Positions 30,583 to 38,679 are shown, counted from the first letter of the stretch. The stretch: 42,158 bases of DNA from a virus (IMGVR_UViG_3300043539_002351:1-42158), one strand, 5' to 3'. A program made the numbers and translations. The notes: generated by a model from the sequence alone, not told the origin.

Positions 30583-30611
30583 TTGACAGAAGAAAACGGA
30601 TTTGTTATAAT
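30583..30611 (+). promoter_or_regulatory. TTGACA-N17-TATAAT promoter
   Basis: TTGACA (30583-30588), 17 nt, TATAAT (30606-30611) extended to TATAATTG. A perfect sigma-70-type consensus 6 nt before ATG 30618, and divergent from the 30558 gene. Confidence 0.75.
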
Positions 30612-30617
30612 TGTGAT

Positions 30618-31016
30618 ATGAAAAAAGGATTTACATGTTCAACGTTTGACTTGCTACACGCAGGTCACATCCTTATGTTAAAGGAAGCCAAAGAAGTGTG
30701 CGATTATTTAATCGTGGGATTACAAGTGGACCCAACACTTGATAGACCAAACAAAAATAAACCTATTCAATCGTATTACGAGAGATGGGTACAACTATCT
30801 GCGGTTAAGTACGTGGATGAAATAATACCGTATAGTCATGAGAGTGAGTTATTAACTGTCTTACAGAACTACGATATTGATATTAGAATATTGGGGGATG
30901 AGTATACGACAAAATCGTTCACAGGTAATCACTTACAAATGGATTATCACTTCAACAAAAGAACTCACGATTATAGTTCAACTGAATTAAGAAAAAGAAT
31001 AAGAGAGAGTGAATAA
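30618..31016 (+). CDS. glycerol-3-phosphate cytidylyltransferase-like protein
   Basis: 132 residues, typical length. TFDLLHAGHILMLKEAKEVCDYLIVGL (HAGH at 14-17) is the HxGH active-site loop; YYERWVQLSAVKYVDEIIPY carries the RWxQLxxxKYVDEI signature and YSSTELRKRI the ISSTxxR-like motif. The family makes CDP-glycerol or related CDP-alcohols, precursors of teichoic-acid-like or capsule modifications. It is alone on its transcript (strong promoter, convergent neighbour), so the partner transferase is elsewhere. The exact alcohol cannot be read. Confidence 0.88.
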   Translation: MKKGFTCSTFDLLHAGHILMLKEAKEVCDYLIVGLQVDPTLDRPNKNKPIQSYYERWVQLSAVKYVDEIIPYSHESELLTVLQNYDIDIRILGDEYTTKSFTGNHLQMDYHFNKRTHDYSSTELRKRIRESE

Positions 31017-31017
31017 T

Positions 31018-31431
31018 CTACCACTCAAAGGACGTGTTGGTATTAGTTGATTCGTAATTTAATATGAACGGCATTCCTGTTGATATACGAATCATTCGCT
31101 CCAAGTCATAAGTTAAATCATCGGCATCCAAATCACCTCTTCTTATTGAAGAATAGTATATCATAATTTTTACACTCATATATTTTTCTTCTTGAGGTCT
31201 ATTACTGTGCTTAACGGTAACCCATCCTGCATCTGTAACCTTAACTTTATCAATCAATTCAATTTGGTTACAACTTTCCGCACCTGAATTACCTACATAA
31301 ACATCTGCACCGCCCTCACATTCTTTACGAAGAATATCTAATTTACTATCAATAATGTCTTGAAAAAGTTGTTCGTACTTTTGCGATTCTAATATAAGGT
31401 TGTATTGTGACTCTGTTAGGATATACTTCAT
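31018..31431 (-). CDS. tagged protein (ILTESQY)
   Basis: 137 residues. MKYILTESQYNLILESQKYEQLF is the clearest copy of the shared N-terminal tag, followed by an alpha/beta body (DSKLDILRKECEGGADVYVG, YMSVKIMIYY) and ending STNTNTSFEW. The body is not recognised. Preceded by TATTTAT 5 nt before the ATG. Inferred virion-associated. Confidence 0.65.
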   Translation of the reverse strand: MKYILTESQYNLILESQKYEQLFQDIIDSKLDILRKECEGGADVYVGNSGAESCNQIELIDKVKVTDAGWVTVKHSNRPQEEKYMSVKIMIYYSSIRRGDLDADDLTYDLERMIRISTGMPFILNYESTNTNTSFEW

Positions 31432-31436
31432 ATGAT

Positions 31437-31443
31437 ATAAATA
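31437..31443 (-). promoter_or_regulatory. TATTTAT late-promoter-like motif
   Basis: TATTTATATCATATG on the minus strand; the motif ends 5 nt before ATG 31431. Confidence 0.65.
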
Positions 31444-31476
31444 CTACGAATGAATTGTTATTAATGAATAAATAAC

Positions 31477-31484
31477 TATATTTG
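31477..31484 (+). promoter_or_regulatory. sigma-A-type -7 element TATATTTG
   Basis: TATATTTG, 4 nt before ATG 31489, so the transcript would have almost no leader. Confidence 0.55.
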
Positions 31485-31488
31485 CCGA

Positions 31489-31899
31489 ATGGGACATCAA
31501 TCATCAAATCAATCAAGGTCAAAGAACGGGAACGACTTCGAGAAAGTATTCACCGAGAGAACAGGTATTCAGAAAATGAAGAAGAAAGATAAGCCTCGTT
31601 TCACTAACTGTCATGGACAAGAACAACTAATTGATTTTGACTTTGCCACAGAAATTGGCGGGGTTAAAGTGTTCATCGATGTTACCACAACATATAGAAG
31701 TGATAGACAGAAACAAAAGGCTTACAATGCGGTAATGATGAAGACCAAGTTAGGTGTGGACTGTAAATTCTATATGGTTATTAAGTCTCTAATCGAGAAC
31801 GGTAAACCAAAGACTGTAAACTTAGTGGAAGGTATGGACGATGTAATAGAGATTGATACTTTCGTTAATATGTTAGGCGTCGAACTCCACAACGGATAA
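31489..31899 (+). CDS. possible PD-(D/E)xK-type nuclease-like protein
   Basis: 136 residues. GNDFEKVFTERTGI is an N-terminal helix typical of such folds; LIDFDFATEIGGVKVFIDVTTTYRSDRQKQKAYNAVMM could hold the catalytic core with Asp in place of the proximal acid and DVT in place of ExK. YRSDRQKQKA supplies basic residues. The assignment is weak: the classical ExK is missing. Start at 31489 behind a host-type promoter, apart from the late-type neighbours. Convergent overlap of 27 bp with the next gene. Confidence 0.45.
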   Translation: MGHQSSNQSRSKNGNDFEKVFTERTGIQKMKKKDKPRFTNCHGQEQLIDFDFATEIGGVKVFIDVTTTYRSDRQKQKAYNAVMMKTKLGVDCKFYMVIKSLIENGKPKTVNLVEGMDDVIEIDTFVNMLGVELHNG

Positions 31900-32814
31900 A
31901 AAGAATTTGTCAGGGAACTTCTCTTTAAAGTATCGTTCAAACATCATCTTTGTTGCGTTATTAGATATCGGGAGATAGTTCATTAAAGACCAAAAAAAGT
32001 CTCTTTTAACGAGAAATGCGTAGTCAAAGTATCTAAATACATCACCTTCAGAATCAGTCCAAGCAACATCATCTTCATGAGTTGACCAACGAGGAGATTC
32101 ATCATATGTTAATTCTGAAAACTTTTCATTAATTATTCTTTTGAACATCTTATAAAACTTTTTGGAGTCTTCAATAGATTCTTCCTCAGTACTCTCCTCT
32201 AAAAGTTTTTTATATTGAGATTCAGTCACAACATAAGTCTTTTTAGATTCACCGATTCTATTGGCACATCTAACTTTATATTTCTTGTCAAGGTAACTAC
32301 CAAAAGTGTCTACTAAATAAAAATATAATTCATCCTTCTCTTTCAAACTAACTTTAACACGAGTCGACGCAACAATGTCATCAAGAATTCTTTCATTCAA
32401 CATGTCACAAACTTCTCCGATAAATTCACCAACAGGTGAGTAGTCACAAACGTTTAATTCGTAATTTATTATATTATCTATCTCCTGTTTTAACATGTCA
32501 AAATCTAATCTTCTACGAACGTGAGGAGACATAGACTCAGTTATGGATTCATCTTCACACTTCTTAGCGGTGGAACCAACATAAACATCAAAACCAATCC
32601 ATTTTTCAATCTCTTGTTTCACACCTTGTCTAATCATTTTGGCAATAAACCTTGGCTTTGTATTAGCTTCTTTTATGTAATCAATGTCAAGGACAACAAT
32701 GACTTGGATTGGACCCTCACCATCAGGGTCAACAATATAACCACAAACACCATCAACCTGTTTTTCAGACAAAAATGATTCAAGTAATTTTACGGTCTTT
32801 TCACGATTCTCCAT
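31873..32814 (-). CDS. two-part protein with internal VVTESQYKKL tag
   Basis: 313 residues. Residues 1-190 have RFIAKMIRQGVKQEIEKWIGFDVYVG and a helical middle. At about 194-205 the sequence TYVVTESQYKKLLEES repeats the tag that elsewhere starts proteins, and the following 110 residues form a second unit ending ERYFKEKFPDKFFLSVVEFDA. It looks like a fusion of two genes, the second of which brought its own tag. No function recognised. TATTTAT motif 4 nt before the ATG. Confidence 0.65.
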   Translation of the reverse strand: MENREKTVKLLESFLSEKQVDGVCGYIVDPDGEGPIQVIVVLDIDYIKEANTKPRFIAKMIRQGVKQEIEKWIGFDVYVGSTAKKCEDESITESMSPHVRRRLDFDMLKQEIDNIINYELNVCDYSPVGEFIGEVCDMLNERILDDIVASTRVKVSLKEKDELYFYLVDTFGSYLDKKYKVRCANRIGESKKTYVVTESQYKKLLEESTEEESIEDSKKFYKMFKRIINEKFSELTYDESPRWSTHEDDVAWTDSEGDVFRYFDYAFLVKRDFFWSLMNYLPISNNATKMMFERYFKEKFPDKFFLSVVEFDA

Positions 32815-32818
32815 GATT

Positions 32819-32825
32819 ATAAATA
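32819..32825 (-). promoter_or_regulatory. TATTTAT late-promoter-like motif
   Basis: TATTTATAATCATG on the minus strand; the motif ends 4 nt before ATG 32814. Confidence 0.65.
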
Positions 32826-33089
32826 CTACTCAACAGAAATAACTTTCAACTTATATCCTTTTAGGAACCAATAGTTAATAACGGTCACGAACACTTGTTC
32901 CATATAACCTTTACCGAACTTCTTATTAAGAGTTTCTTTCACCTCATCACTAACGTACATAGTTCCCGTCTTAATATCAAACAGGAAGAATTCATTCGCC
33001 CAAGTCTGCTCCACCTTATCGTAATAAAGGTAGGGGAAACTAAACTTGTCGTCTATAAATTTAACTATTAACTTTTCTATACTTGTCAT
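32826..33089 (-). CDS. hypothetical small protein
   Basis: 87 residues from ATG 33089 (MTSIEKLIVKFIDDKFSFPY), alpha/beta, ending LKGYKLKVISVE. The longer frame to 33173 would run through the divergent promoter. No family recognised, but FGKGYMEQVFVTVINYWFLKG resembles the end of other short proteins here. Confidence 0.55.
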   Translation of the reverse strand: MTSIEKLIVKFIDDKFSFPYLYYDKVEQTWANEFFLFDIKTGTMYVSDEVKETLNKKFGKGYMEQVFVTVINYWFLKGYKLKVISVE

Positions 33090-33106
33090 ACTATTCAAGT
33101 ATAAGA

Positions 33107-33113
33107 TATTTAT
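33107..33113 (+). promoter_or_regulatory. TATTTAT late-promoter-like motif
   Basis: TATTTATAAACGTG: the motif ends 4 nt before the GTG start at 33118 and is close to palindromic, so it may also serve the divergent 33089 gene. Confidence 0.6.
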
Positions 33114-33117
33114 AAAC

Positions 33118-33588
33118 GTGAGACAACTTATTAAACGAATACTCAGAGAAGAGATTGAGAAATCACCCAACAAAAGATTAGAAAAGTTGGTAGGTGATTA
33201 TATTTCCATGACATATCCCACTGCAGAAAAAATAAGAGTTGCGGCAGATGGAGGAAATATAGTGTTAACCACTTTAACCTTACCTGAGCCTAAAGATGAA
33301 AGAGATAATTTGATTTTCAAGATGGATGCTTATGGGATGCCTGATTACAGAATAAATCCTGAGTTCCTTAATTCTGTTCGGTCCATGTTCGGCGGTAAAA
33401 ACAACATCAAAAAAATAATATTCAAGTGGTTTGATGAAAAAGAAGTGGATAATGATTTGTTAAGTTCTAAAAAAGAGGAACAAAATGAATCTGAATTAAC
33501 TGAAAGATGTTGGAAAGGTTATACTCAGAAAGGTATGAAAACCATGTTTGGTAAGAGATATCCTAACTGTGTAAAGAAAACGAAATAA
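33118..33588 (+). CDS. phage protein with basic N-terminal helix and CWKGY...FGKRYPNC tail
   Basis: 156 residues from GTG 33118 (MRQLIKRILREEIEK), chosen because of the motif 4 nt upstream and because this start gives the usual short basic helix. The C-terminus CWKGYTQKGMKTMFGKRYPNC is a short conserved tail I have seen at the end of diverse phage proteins, possibly a zinc-binding or targeting peptide. The middle is not recognised. Inferred virion-associated. Confidence 0.65.
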   Translation: MRQLIKRILREEIEKSPNKRLEKLVGDYISMTYPTAEKIRVAADGGNIVLTTLTLPEPKDERDNLIFKMDAYGMPDYRINPEFLNSVRSMFGGKNNIKKIIFKWFDEKEVDNDLLSSKKEEQNESELTERCWKGYTQKGMKTMFGKRYPNCVKKTK

Positions 33589-33592
33589 TATA

Positions 33593-34321
33593 TTAACCAA
33601 TCTCACTATTGCGGATAGACGCAATAAAATACTTAACATCCTCAGGGTTATAGTCATCACCTGATTTAAACGGAATAAACTCCGAATCACCATTCATTAC
33701 CCACACATTAGAATACTTTGGAAGTGTACTTGTCCAAACCCTTAGAGAGGTCGGATACAATGTTCCATCAGAAATTAAGTAATCGACATCATCAAGGATG
33801 GTTAGATACATCTTGGTACCATAACCCATTCCGATTAACGATTTATCCGCTGCGGTCATTTTAATTTTATAAGAATCTCCTGAAGTTATATCGCTGCGGT
33901 TGGTACCGATTCTACCTACGAACAATTTAGATGCGGGGTCGAAGAAATAATAGTTACGAGATTCTGTTTCATCAGTAAAATAAACAAGACCACGACCATT
34001 CTTTAACTTGGTGAATTTGGTGGCAAGATAGAAAGCAAACCCAGATAGTATTTTTTTAGATTTAAGTTTCTTGGGTAAAGCGGATGTCCCGAGTTCATCA
34101 AGTTCATCGTAGAACTCCAAGATATTATCATCAGATAAGTCATCAACATTAGCTCCAACAACTTTGGTATAATAGTTTCTAAATGCATTCACCCTTTTTC
34201 GCTCACTAAATCCATTAATGAATGTCCAAAAATATTTAACGGGGGAAATATTAAATGTTCCTTTACCTATACCCACTTCCTGTAGTGTTTTTAATTGTGA
34301 CTCTGTGATAATATACCTCAT
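33593..34321 (-). CDS. tagged protein (IITESQL)
   Basis: 242 residues from ATG 34321 (MRYIITESQLKTLQEVG), the start supported by TATTTAT 4 nt upstream. After the tag there are a helical part (NGFSERKRVNAFRNYYTKVVG), then a beta-rich body with GLVYFTDETESRNYYFFDP and GMGYGTKMYLTILDDVDYLI. Not recognised; inferred packaged protein. Confidence 0.65.
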   Translation of the reverse strand: MRYIITESQLKTLQEVGIGKGTFNISPVKYFWTFINGFSERKRVNAFRNYYTKVVGANVDDLSDDNILEFYDELDELGTSALPKKLKSKKILSGFAFYLATKFTKLKNGRGLVYFTDETESRNYYFFDPASKLFVGRIGTNRSDITSGDSYKIKMTAADKSLIGMGYGTKMYLTILDDVDYLISDGTLYPTSLRVWTSTLPKYSNVWVMNGDSEFIPFKSGDDYNPEDVKYFIASIRNSEIG

Positions 34322-34325
34322 ACTG

Positions 34326-34332
34326 ATAAATA
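34326..34332 (-). promoter_or_regulatory. TATTTAT late-promoter-like motif
   Basis: AGTATTTATCAGTATG on the minus strand; the motif ends 4 nt before ATG 34321. Nearly the same string precedes ATG 35536. Confidence 0.65.
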
Positions 34333-34360
34333 CTAATATACACAAATAATCTCAATATAC

Positions 34361-34405
34361 AAAAATTATAATAAGGTGTTGTGCAAAAATTATAATAAGG
34401 TGTTG
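34361..34405 (+). repeat. 24-bp tandem repeat (two copies), left element
   Basis: AAAAATTATAATAAGGTGTT occurs at 34361-34380 and again at 34385-34404, a 24-bp period. A related pair with the same period is at 38680-38713. Confidence 0.8.
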
Positions 34406-34425
34406 AAAAACATAAAAAAAATAAC

Positions 34426-34432
34426 TATTTAT
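34426..34432 (+). promoter_or_regulatory. TATTTAT motif in the leader region of the 34512 gene
   Basis: CTATTTATAA, 79 nt before ATG 34512; the first ATG after it (34441) is followed at once by TAA. Weaker case than the others because of the distance. Confidence 0.35.
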
Positions 34433-34511
34433 AACATATAATGTAACATTTTCGAACGTTAAAGTTACGGATAAAGTCAATTATGATAAAACAAAAAAAC
34501 AAATAATAATT

Positions 34512-34889
34512 ATGTGGAACGTAAATGTAACAATTAAGAATAATACCGATTATACAATTACTACGGTAAACAATTATTCACCTCAAGAGGTGATACAACC
34601 TGACGGTGGCGAATTTAGTTGGAATACAACTGAACCAAACAATTCAACATCAATTAGATTTTGGAAAATACCTAGTCAATGGTATATGCAGGGTGGAGTA
34701 AGTTTTGGGCCTGAAGCGGGTGTCTATGTTGACAGAGGATGGATGGAAAGTGATGACCAAACAATCTCTATGACGGCAGTTGCAAACGGAAAGTCGTGGA
34801 CTCAAACGGCAAATGGTGGAGAAACATTACTCGCATGGAATGAATTTGAATCAGGTGGTGATATAACACTAACTTTTGATAAACAATAA
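34512..34889 (+). CDS. small beta-sandwich-like protein
   Basis: 125 residues. Alternating hydrophobic strands (VNVTIKNNTDYTITTVNNYS, TSIRFWKIP, GGDITLTFDKQ) and Asn/Thr/Gly-rich loops suggest an all-beta sandwich such as a pore-forming or carbohydrate-binding protein, but no family is secure and there is no signal peptide. It has a long AT-rich leader with 24-bp repeats and its own terminator, so it is a separately controlled single gene. Confidence 0.6.
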   Translation: MWNVNVTIKNNTDYTITTVNNYSPQEVIQPDGGEFSWNTTEPNNSTSIRFWKIPSQWYMQGGVSFGPEAGVYVDRGWMESDDQTISMTAVANGKSWTQTANGGETLLAWNEFESGGDITLTFDKQ

Positions 34890-34896
34890 TTAAGAG

Positions 34897-34923
34897 ACCC
34901 TCACCATAACGGTGGGGGTTTTT
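34897..34923 (+). terminator. intrinsic terminator
   Basis: ACCCTCACC (34897-34905), ATAAC loop, GGTGGGGGT (34911-34919), five T. It lies between convergent genes. Confidence 0.9.
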
Positions 34924-35536
34924 AATTGTCCCTATTTAAATCATAGTAGAAACAATCAGTGTCTTCACTAACCCATCTATCTGTAACAGATTCAACCGAT
35001 GGTATTTCAGTATCAACCTTATAGTCCTTCAAATCATTAGGGAACTTCTTGGTTACCCAATTAGAGTCCTTCCAAAAGATTCTGTTGTTTGGCATGGCCA
35101 TAAGATAACCATCGTCAGACTTCAATACGTGGGCACACTTATAATCGGATGGTTCCTCAGAACTTGCGTTATCGTACCAATCGATAGTAAACATATAGGT
35201 CGCCCAAGACTTACTCTTATCTCTAAGAACAACTTCACATCTCAGACCTTCCAAGAACTCAAACCTATTAACGGTCGCGGTCTCTGAGAAACAATCCCAT
35301 AATTGTTTAAAGTGAAAGGGAATATCTTTCACGGGTTCCTTAATGAATATCTCAGATAGGGGAACACGAGAGCGAAGCATCCCGAAGTCAGTAAGAACGT
35401 GGAATGTAATAATCTTATTTGTAACAGATTGAATTCCGAATACATATACATCATCGAATGTATTGTGGTCTTCTTCATTCTTTGTAAACCAAGAGCGTCT
35501 ACATAAGGCTTTAAATTCGGGTATAGAATAGTTCAT
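34922..35536 (-). CDS. hypothetical protein
   Basis: 204 residues (MNYSIPEFKALCRRSWFTKNE), beta-rich, with FGIQSVTNKIITFHVLTDFG and KSWATYMFTIDWYD. No family recognised. Starts 4 nt after a TATTTAT motif, no tag in the exact form (SIPEFKALC is at the same place). Confidence 0.6.
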   Translation of the reverse strand: MNYSIPEFKALCRRSWFTKNEEDHNTFDDVYVFGIQSVTNKIITFHVLTDFGMLRSRVPLSEIFIKEPVKDIPFHFKQLWDCFSETATVNRFEFLEGLRCEVVLRDKSKSWATYMFTIDWYDNASSEEPSDYKCAHVLKSDDGYLMAMPNNRIFWKDSNWVTKKFPNDLKDYKVDTEIPSVESVTDRWVSEDTDCFYYDLNRDN

Positions 35537-35540
35537 ACTG

Positions 35541-35547
35541 ATAAATA
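35541..35547 (-). promoter_or_regulatory. TATTTAT late-promoter-like motif
   Basis: CTATTTATCAGTATG on the minus strand; the motif ends 4 nt before ATG 35536. Confidence 0.65.
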
Positions 35548-35608
35548 GTTATAAAGATTAGACTTTATTATTGATTAACACCTATCAATTTTTTATTTTT
35601 AAAAAAAC

Positions 35609-36574
35609 ATGAAAGATTTAATTTTAATAACTGCGCATTGCCCAACAACTGAACAAGTTGAGAGATTGGAAAAGTGTGTCGATTCAGTTTTAAAAACAGG
35701 ACATCACATCTTGTTAATATCTCATACTCATATCCCAATTCACATTCAAAAAAAATGTCAGTATTACTTTTATGATTATCTAAATGAAACGTCAGATGAT
35801 TGTGATTTATTAGGTTATAATAATTATGCCACAAGTGATTTCATTATTCAATCAAGGTTTTTCATGAAAAAGTTTTATGGATTCGCAATTTATAGAATGT
35901 TTTCAATGGCAAGCCAAATAGCAATAAACTTTGGATATGATAAACTACATCATATAGAGTATGATTGTGAACTATTGGACAAAACCATAATCGATGAACA
36001 TAGTTCACTTTTAGAAACATATAATTCAGTATTATATACTAATGACGGAACACCTGAAGGATTTCTTTTTGGTTCATTAAAATCTTTTAAAGTTAATTAT
36101 TTACCTGAAATGTTTAAAACATATAACAGAGATTATATAGAGGGTGAAATAAAAAAAATTGAACCTAATCATTTAGAGTATTTAACAAAAAAACTGTTTA
36201 TTGATTCAGGGAATGTCTTATTTAAAAGCGAAAAAGATTTATCTAAACAAAGATTCAGTAAGGGACCAAAGTTCTATGATATAGGTGTACACTATACTTT
36301 GTATTATAATTCAATTGACAATACAATAAACATTTTTTATCTCTCAAAAAAATCTTATAATGAGAATATTGTTGTGATAGTGAATGATAAAGTAGTTCGT
36401 TTTAAAGCGTTACCAAACCAATGGCGTATACAACCTTTAGGGTTATTAGATGATGTGAATTATGTTAGAATAGATAATTCCGATAAATGTTTATACGAGA
36501 AATCCTTTGATGATGAATTCAAAAGCGCATTCATAAATAAATCGTACATCACTTACTATGAAAAAAATAATTAA
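35609..36574 (+). CDS. glycosyltransferase-like protein
   Basis: 321 residues. KDLILITAHCPTTEQVERLEKCVDSVLKTGHHILLISHT is a GT2-like nucleotide-binding start; YDKLHHIEYDCELLDK (EYDCE as the DxD) follows. Family members occur in surface-polysaccharide loci of Bacteroidetes. The C-terminal third (NIVVIVNDKVVRFKALPNQW) may be a beta domain. It overlaps the BKACE gene by 17 bp, so it heads the operon. More AT-rich than other genes here, a hint of separate origin. Confidence 0.65.
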   Translation: MKDLILITAHCPTTEQVERLEKCVDSVLKTGHHILLISHTHIPIHIQKKCQYYFYDYLNETSDDCDLLGYNNYATSDFIIQSRFFMKKFYGFAIYRMFSMASQIAINFGYDKLHHIEYDCELLDKTIIDEHSSLLETYNSVLYTNDGTPEGFLFGSLKSFKVNYLPEMFKTYNRDYIEGEIKKIEPNHLEYLTKKLFIDSGNVLFKSEKDLSKQRFSKGPKFYDIGVHYTLYYNSIDNTINIFYLSKKSYNENIVVIVNDKVVRFKALPNQWRIQPLGLLDDVNYVRIDNSDKCLYEKSFDDEFKSAFINKSYITYYEKNN

Positions 36575-37406
36575 TTTCACACCTACGGGGACACAAACCA
36601 CAAGGGACAATTCGTTTGCTCCATTATTACCGAATGAAATAATAGAGGAGGTTCATCATGCAAATGAATTGGGGATTTCAATTGTGCATTTACATGCAAG
36701 AGATGAAGAAACATTAATGAATACTTACAAGAAAGAAGTATATCAAAAGATTATAGAGGGGATAAAGAAACATTGTCCTGACTTACTGATTTGTGTTTCG
36801 TTAACGGGTAGAAACTTTCCTGAGATAGAAAAAAGAACCGAGGTGTTACAGTTATATCCTGATATGGGTTCACTAACCATGTCATCATTAAACTTTCCAT
36901 CGGGGGCATCCATCAATCAACCTGATACTATATTAAGATTAATAGAAGAGATGGATAAGTACGGGGTACAACCTGAGATAGAATGTTTTGATACAGGGAT
37001 GTTAAACTATACAAATTACCTTATTTCAAAGAACGTATTAAGTTGCAAATGGGGTAAATTAATACCACCGCATCACATCAACATTATACTTGGAAACATG
37101 TATAATGGACAGTGTGATTTTGGAACTCTGGCAAGTATTAAATCTAATCTACCTGAACATTCTATGGTATGTTTAGGAGGGATAGGTTCTCAACAACTAA
37201 AAAGCACAATGTATGGACTGTTAGAGTTTGATGGTGTTAGAGTCGGGCTCGAGGATAATCTCTATTACAAAGATAAGGAAAAGACAACGAACATAAAATT
37301 ATTAAAACGAGTACATAGAATAATAGATGAATTAGATATGACTCACTATACACCAAACGAATTAAGAGAAAAAGGATATGGGAACAAAGTTACTAATTAT
37401 AGGTAA
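36558..37406 (+). CDS. BKACE (DUF849) family enzyme
   Basis: 282 residues. NFTPTGTQTTRD, HLHARDE (44-50), SLTGRNFPEIEKR, GSLTMSSLNFPSGASINQP, EIECFDTGM, GGIGSQQL and GVRVGLEDN reproduce the beta-keto acid cleavage enzyme pattern: a TIM barrel with zinc held by the HLHAR histidines and a conserved Glu. Known members condense or cleave beta-keto acids with acetyl-CoA. Such an enzyme is unexpected between glycosyltransferase and acyltransferase genes; it may act on a sugar-linked beta-keto or amino acid intermediate. Overlaps both neighbours (17 and 29 bp). Confidence 0.85.
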   Translation: MKKIINFTPTGTQTTRDNSFAPLLPNEIIEEVHHANELGISIVHLHARDEETLMNTYKKEVYQKIIEGIKKHCPDLLICVSLTGRNFPEIEKRTEVLQLYPDMGSLTMSSLNFPSGASINQPDTILRLIEEMDKYGVQPEIECFDTGMLNYTNYLISKNVLSCKWGKLIPPHHINIILGNMYNGQCDFGTLASIKSNLPEHSMVCLGGIGSQQLKSTMYGLLEFDGVRVGLEDNLYYKDKEKTTNIKLLKRVHRIIDELDMTHYTPNELREKGYGNKVTNYR

Positions 37407-38016
37407 GGGGGATAATATCATAACAATGATATTGGATAACTTATACTCCAATTACGTCAAACCAAAGGTTGTGGTTTATAATAATTTAAACCTACCAATA
37501 GTTAATTCATTTCATCATGATGAGTTCAAGACTGAAATATTATCTGAGGTGGATATGAATGAGTATGATATATACACGCTTGGGGTTTATCAACCTAAAT
37601 TAAAAAGTAAGATTATAAAAGAACTTGGACTCACAACAGACAAGTTCATTAATGTTATACATGATGGTTTAGATATTTCCGACATGAGTACAATCGGAAG
37701 TGGTATATTAATCAATTCCAAAGTATCAATTGCTGCACACACAAAGATAGGGGATTTTGTATCAATCAATAGGCATGTTTCTATAGGCCATCACACAACC
37801 ATAGGTGACTATTGTTCCATTAACCCTGGTACCAACATTGCAGGAAACGTAACAATAGGTGAAGGAACAACCATAGGTATGGGAGTGAATATATTAGATG
37901 GGATAAAAATAGGGAAGAATACAATCATCGGAGCAGGTTCGGTAGTAACAAAAGACATTCCTGATAATGTTGTTGCATACGGTTCACCTTGTAAAATCAT
38001 TAGAGATAATGGCTAA
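37378..38016 (+). CDS. NeuD/PglD-type sugar O/N-acyltransferase
   Basis: 212 residues. Residues 1-90 form a Rossmann-like N-terminal domain (KLLIIGKGDNIITMI). From about 100 a left-handed beta-helix follows, with hexapeptide repeats (IGSGILINSKVSIAAHTKIG, IGDYCSINPGTNIAGNVTIG, then TIIGAGSVVTKDIPDNVVAYGSP). The His of SIGHHTTIGD is the expected catalytic base. Members acetylate amino sugars or sialic-acid-type compounds using acetyl-CoA. Middle gene of the 35609-38641 operon. Confidence 0.88.
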   Translation: MGTKLLIIGKGDNIITMILDNLYSNYVKPKVVVYNNLNLPIVNSFHHDEFKTEILSEVDMNEYDIYTLGVYQPKLKSKIIKELGLTTDKFINVIHDGLDISDMSTIGSGILINSKVSIAAHTKIGDFVSINRHVSIGHHTTIGDYCSINPGTNIAGNVTIGEGTTIGMGVNILDGIKIGKNTIIGAGSVVTKDIPDNVVAYGSPCKIIRDNG

Positions 38017-38641
38017 CGGAGCATACAAGATAACGGAAGAGTTCGAGAGATTACTGTGTGATTATACAGGTGCACCATACGCGGTGGCGTTAGACAATCA
38101 ATCAAACGCTCTGTTCTTATCACTATACTATGAGAAGATACAAGGACAAGAGATAACCATACCATCAAGAACATATCCATCTGTACCATGTGAAATCATT
38201 CACGCGGGGGGAAAGGTTAAGTTTGAGCCAACAGAAGGTACAAAATTAAAAGGTGCTTACCAATTAAAACCAACAAAGGTGTGGGATAGTGCGTTAAGAT
38301 TTACAACAGATATGTATATCCCGAACACCCATATGTGTATATCCTTTACGGGTCCATACAAACACCTGAAACTATCAAAAGGTGGGGCGATACTAACAGA
38401 TGACTATGAAGCATATCTATGGTTCAAACGAGCAAGATACAGTGGAAGAAATGAATGTTCTTACCATGAAGATACATTTGATATGTTAGGGTGGAACTTC
38501 TATATGATACCTGAACTTGCCACGAGGGGAGTATTACTTATGTCTCAGTTCTATTCATACGATGGGACAAAGAAACATAACGAAGACTTAGAGTTACCAT
38601 ATCCTGACTTATCAACACATCCAATTTACAAAAAGGGGTAG
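38009..38641 (+). CDS. short DegT/DnrJ/EryC1-type aminotransferase
   Basis: 210 residues from ATG 38009, overlapping the upstream gene by 8 bp. FERLLCDYTGAPYAVALDNQSNAL, ITIPSRTYPSVPCEIIHAGG, WDSA (92-95) and SFTGPYKHLKLSKGGAIL match the family: the Asp for the PLP ring nitrogen and a Lys after SF for the Schiff base. Usual length is 360-400, so the C-terminal domain is missing. It may be a genuine short form or a gene shortened by deletion; the reading frame itself is intact. Makes an amino-sugar in its full-length relatives. Confidence 0.78.
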   Translation: MANGAYKITEEFERLLCDYTGAPYAVALDNQSNALFLSLYYEKIQGQEITIPSRTYPSVPCEIIHAGGKVKFEPTEGTKLKGAYQLKPTKVWDSALRFTTDMYIPNTHMCISFTGPYKHLKLSKGGAILTDDYEAYLWFKRARYSGRNECSYHEDTFDMLGWNFYMIPELATRGVLLMSQFYSYDGTKKHNEDLELPYPDLSTHPIYKKG

Positions 38642-38679
38642 GGGATTAAACGCCAGACACACAACGACAGATGTGCATA

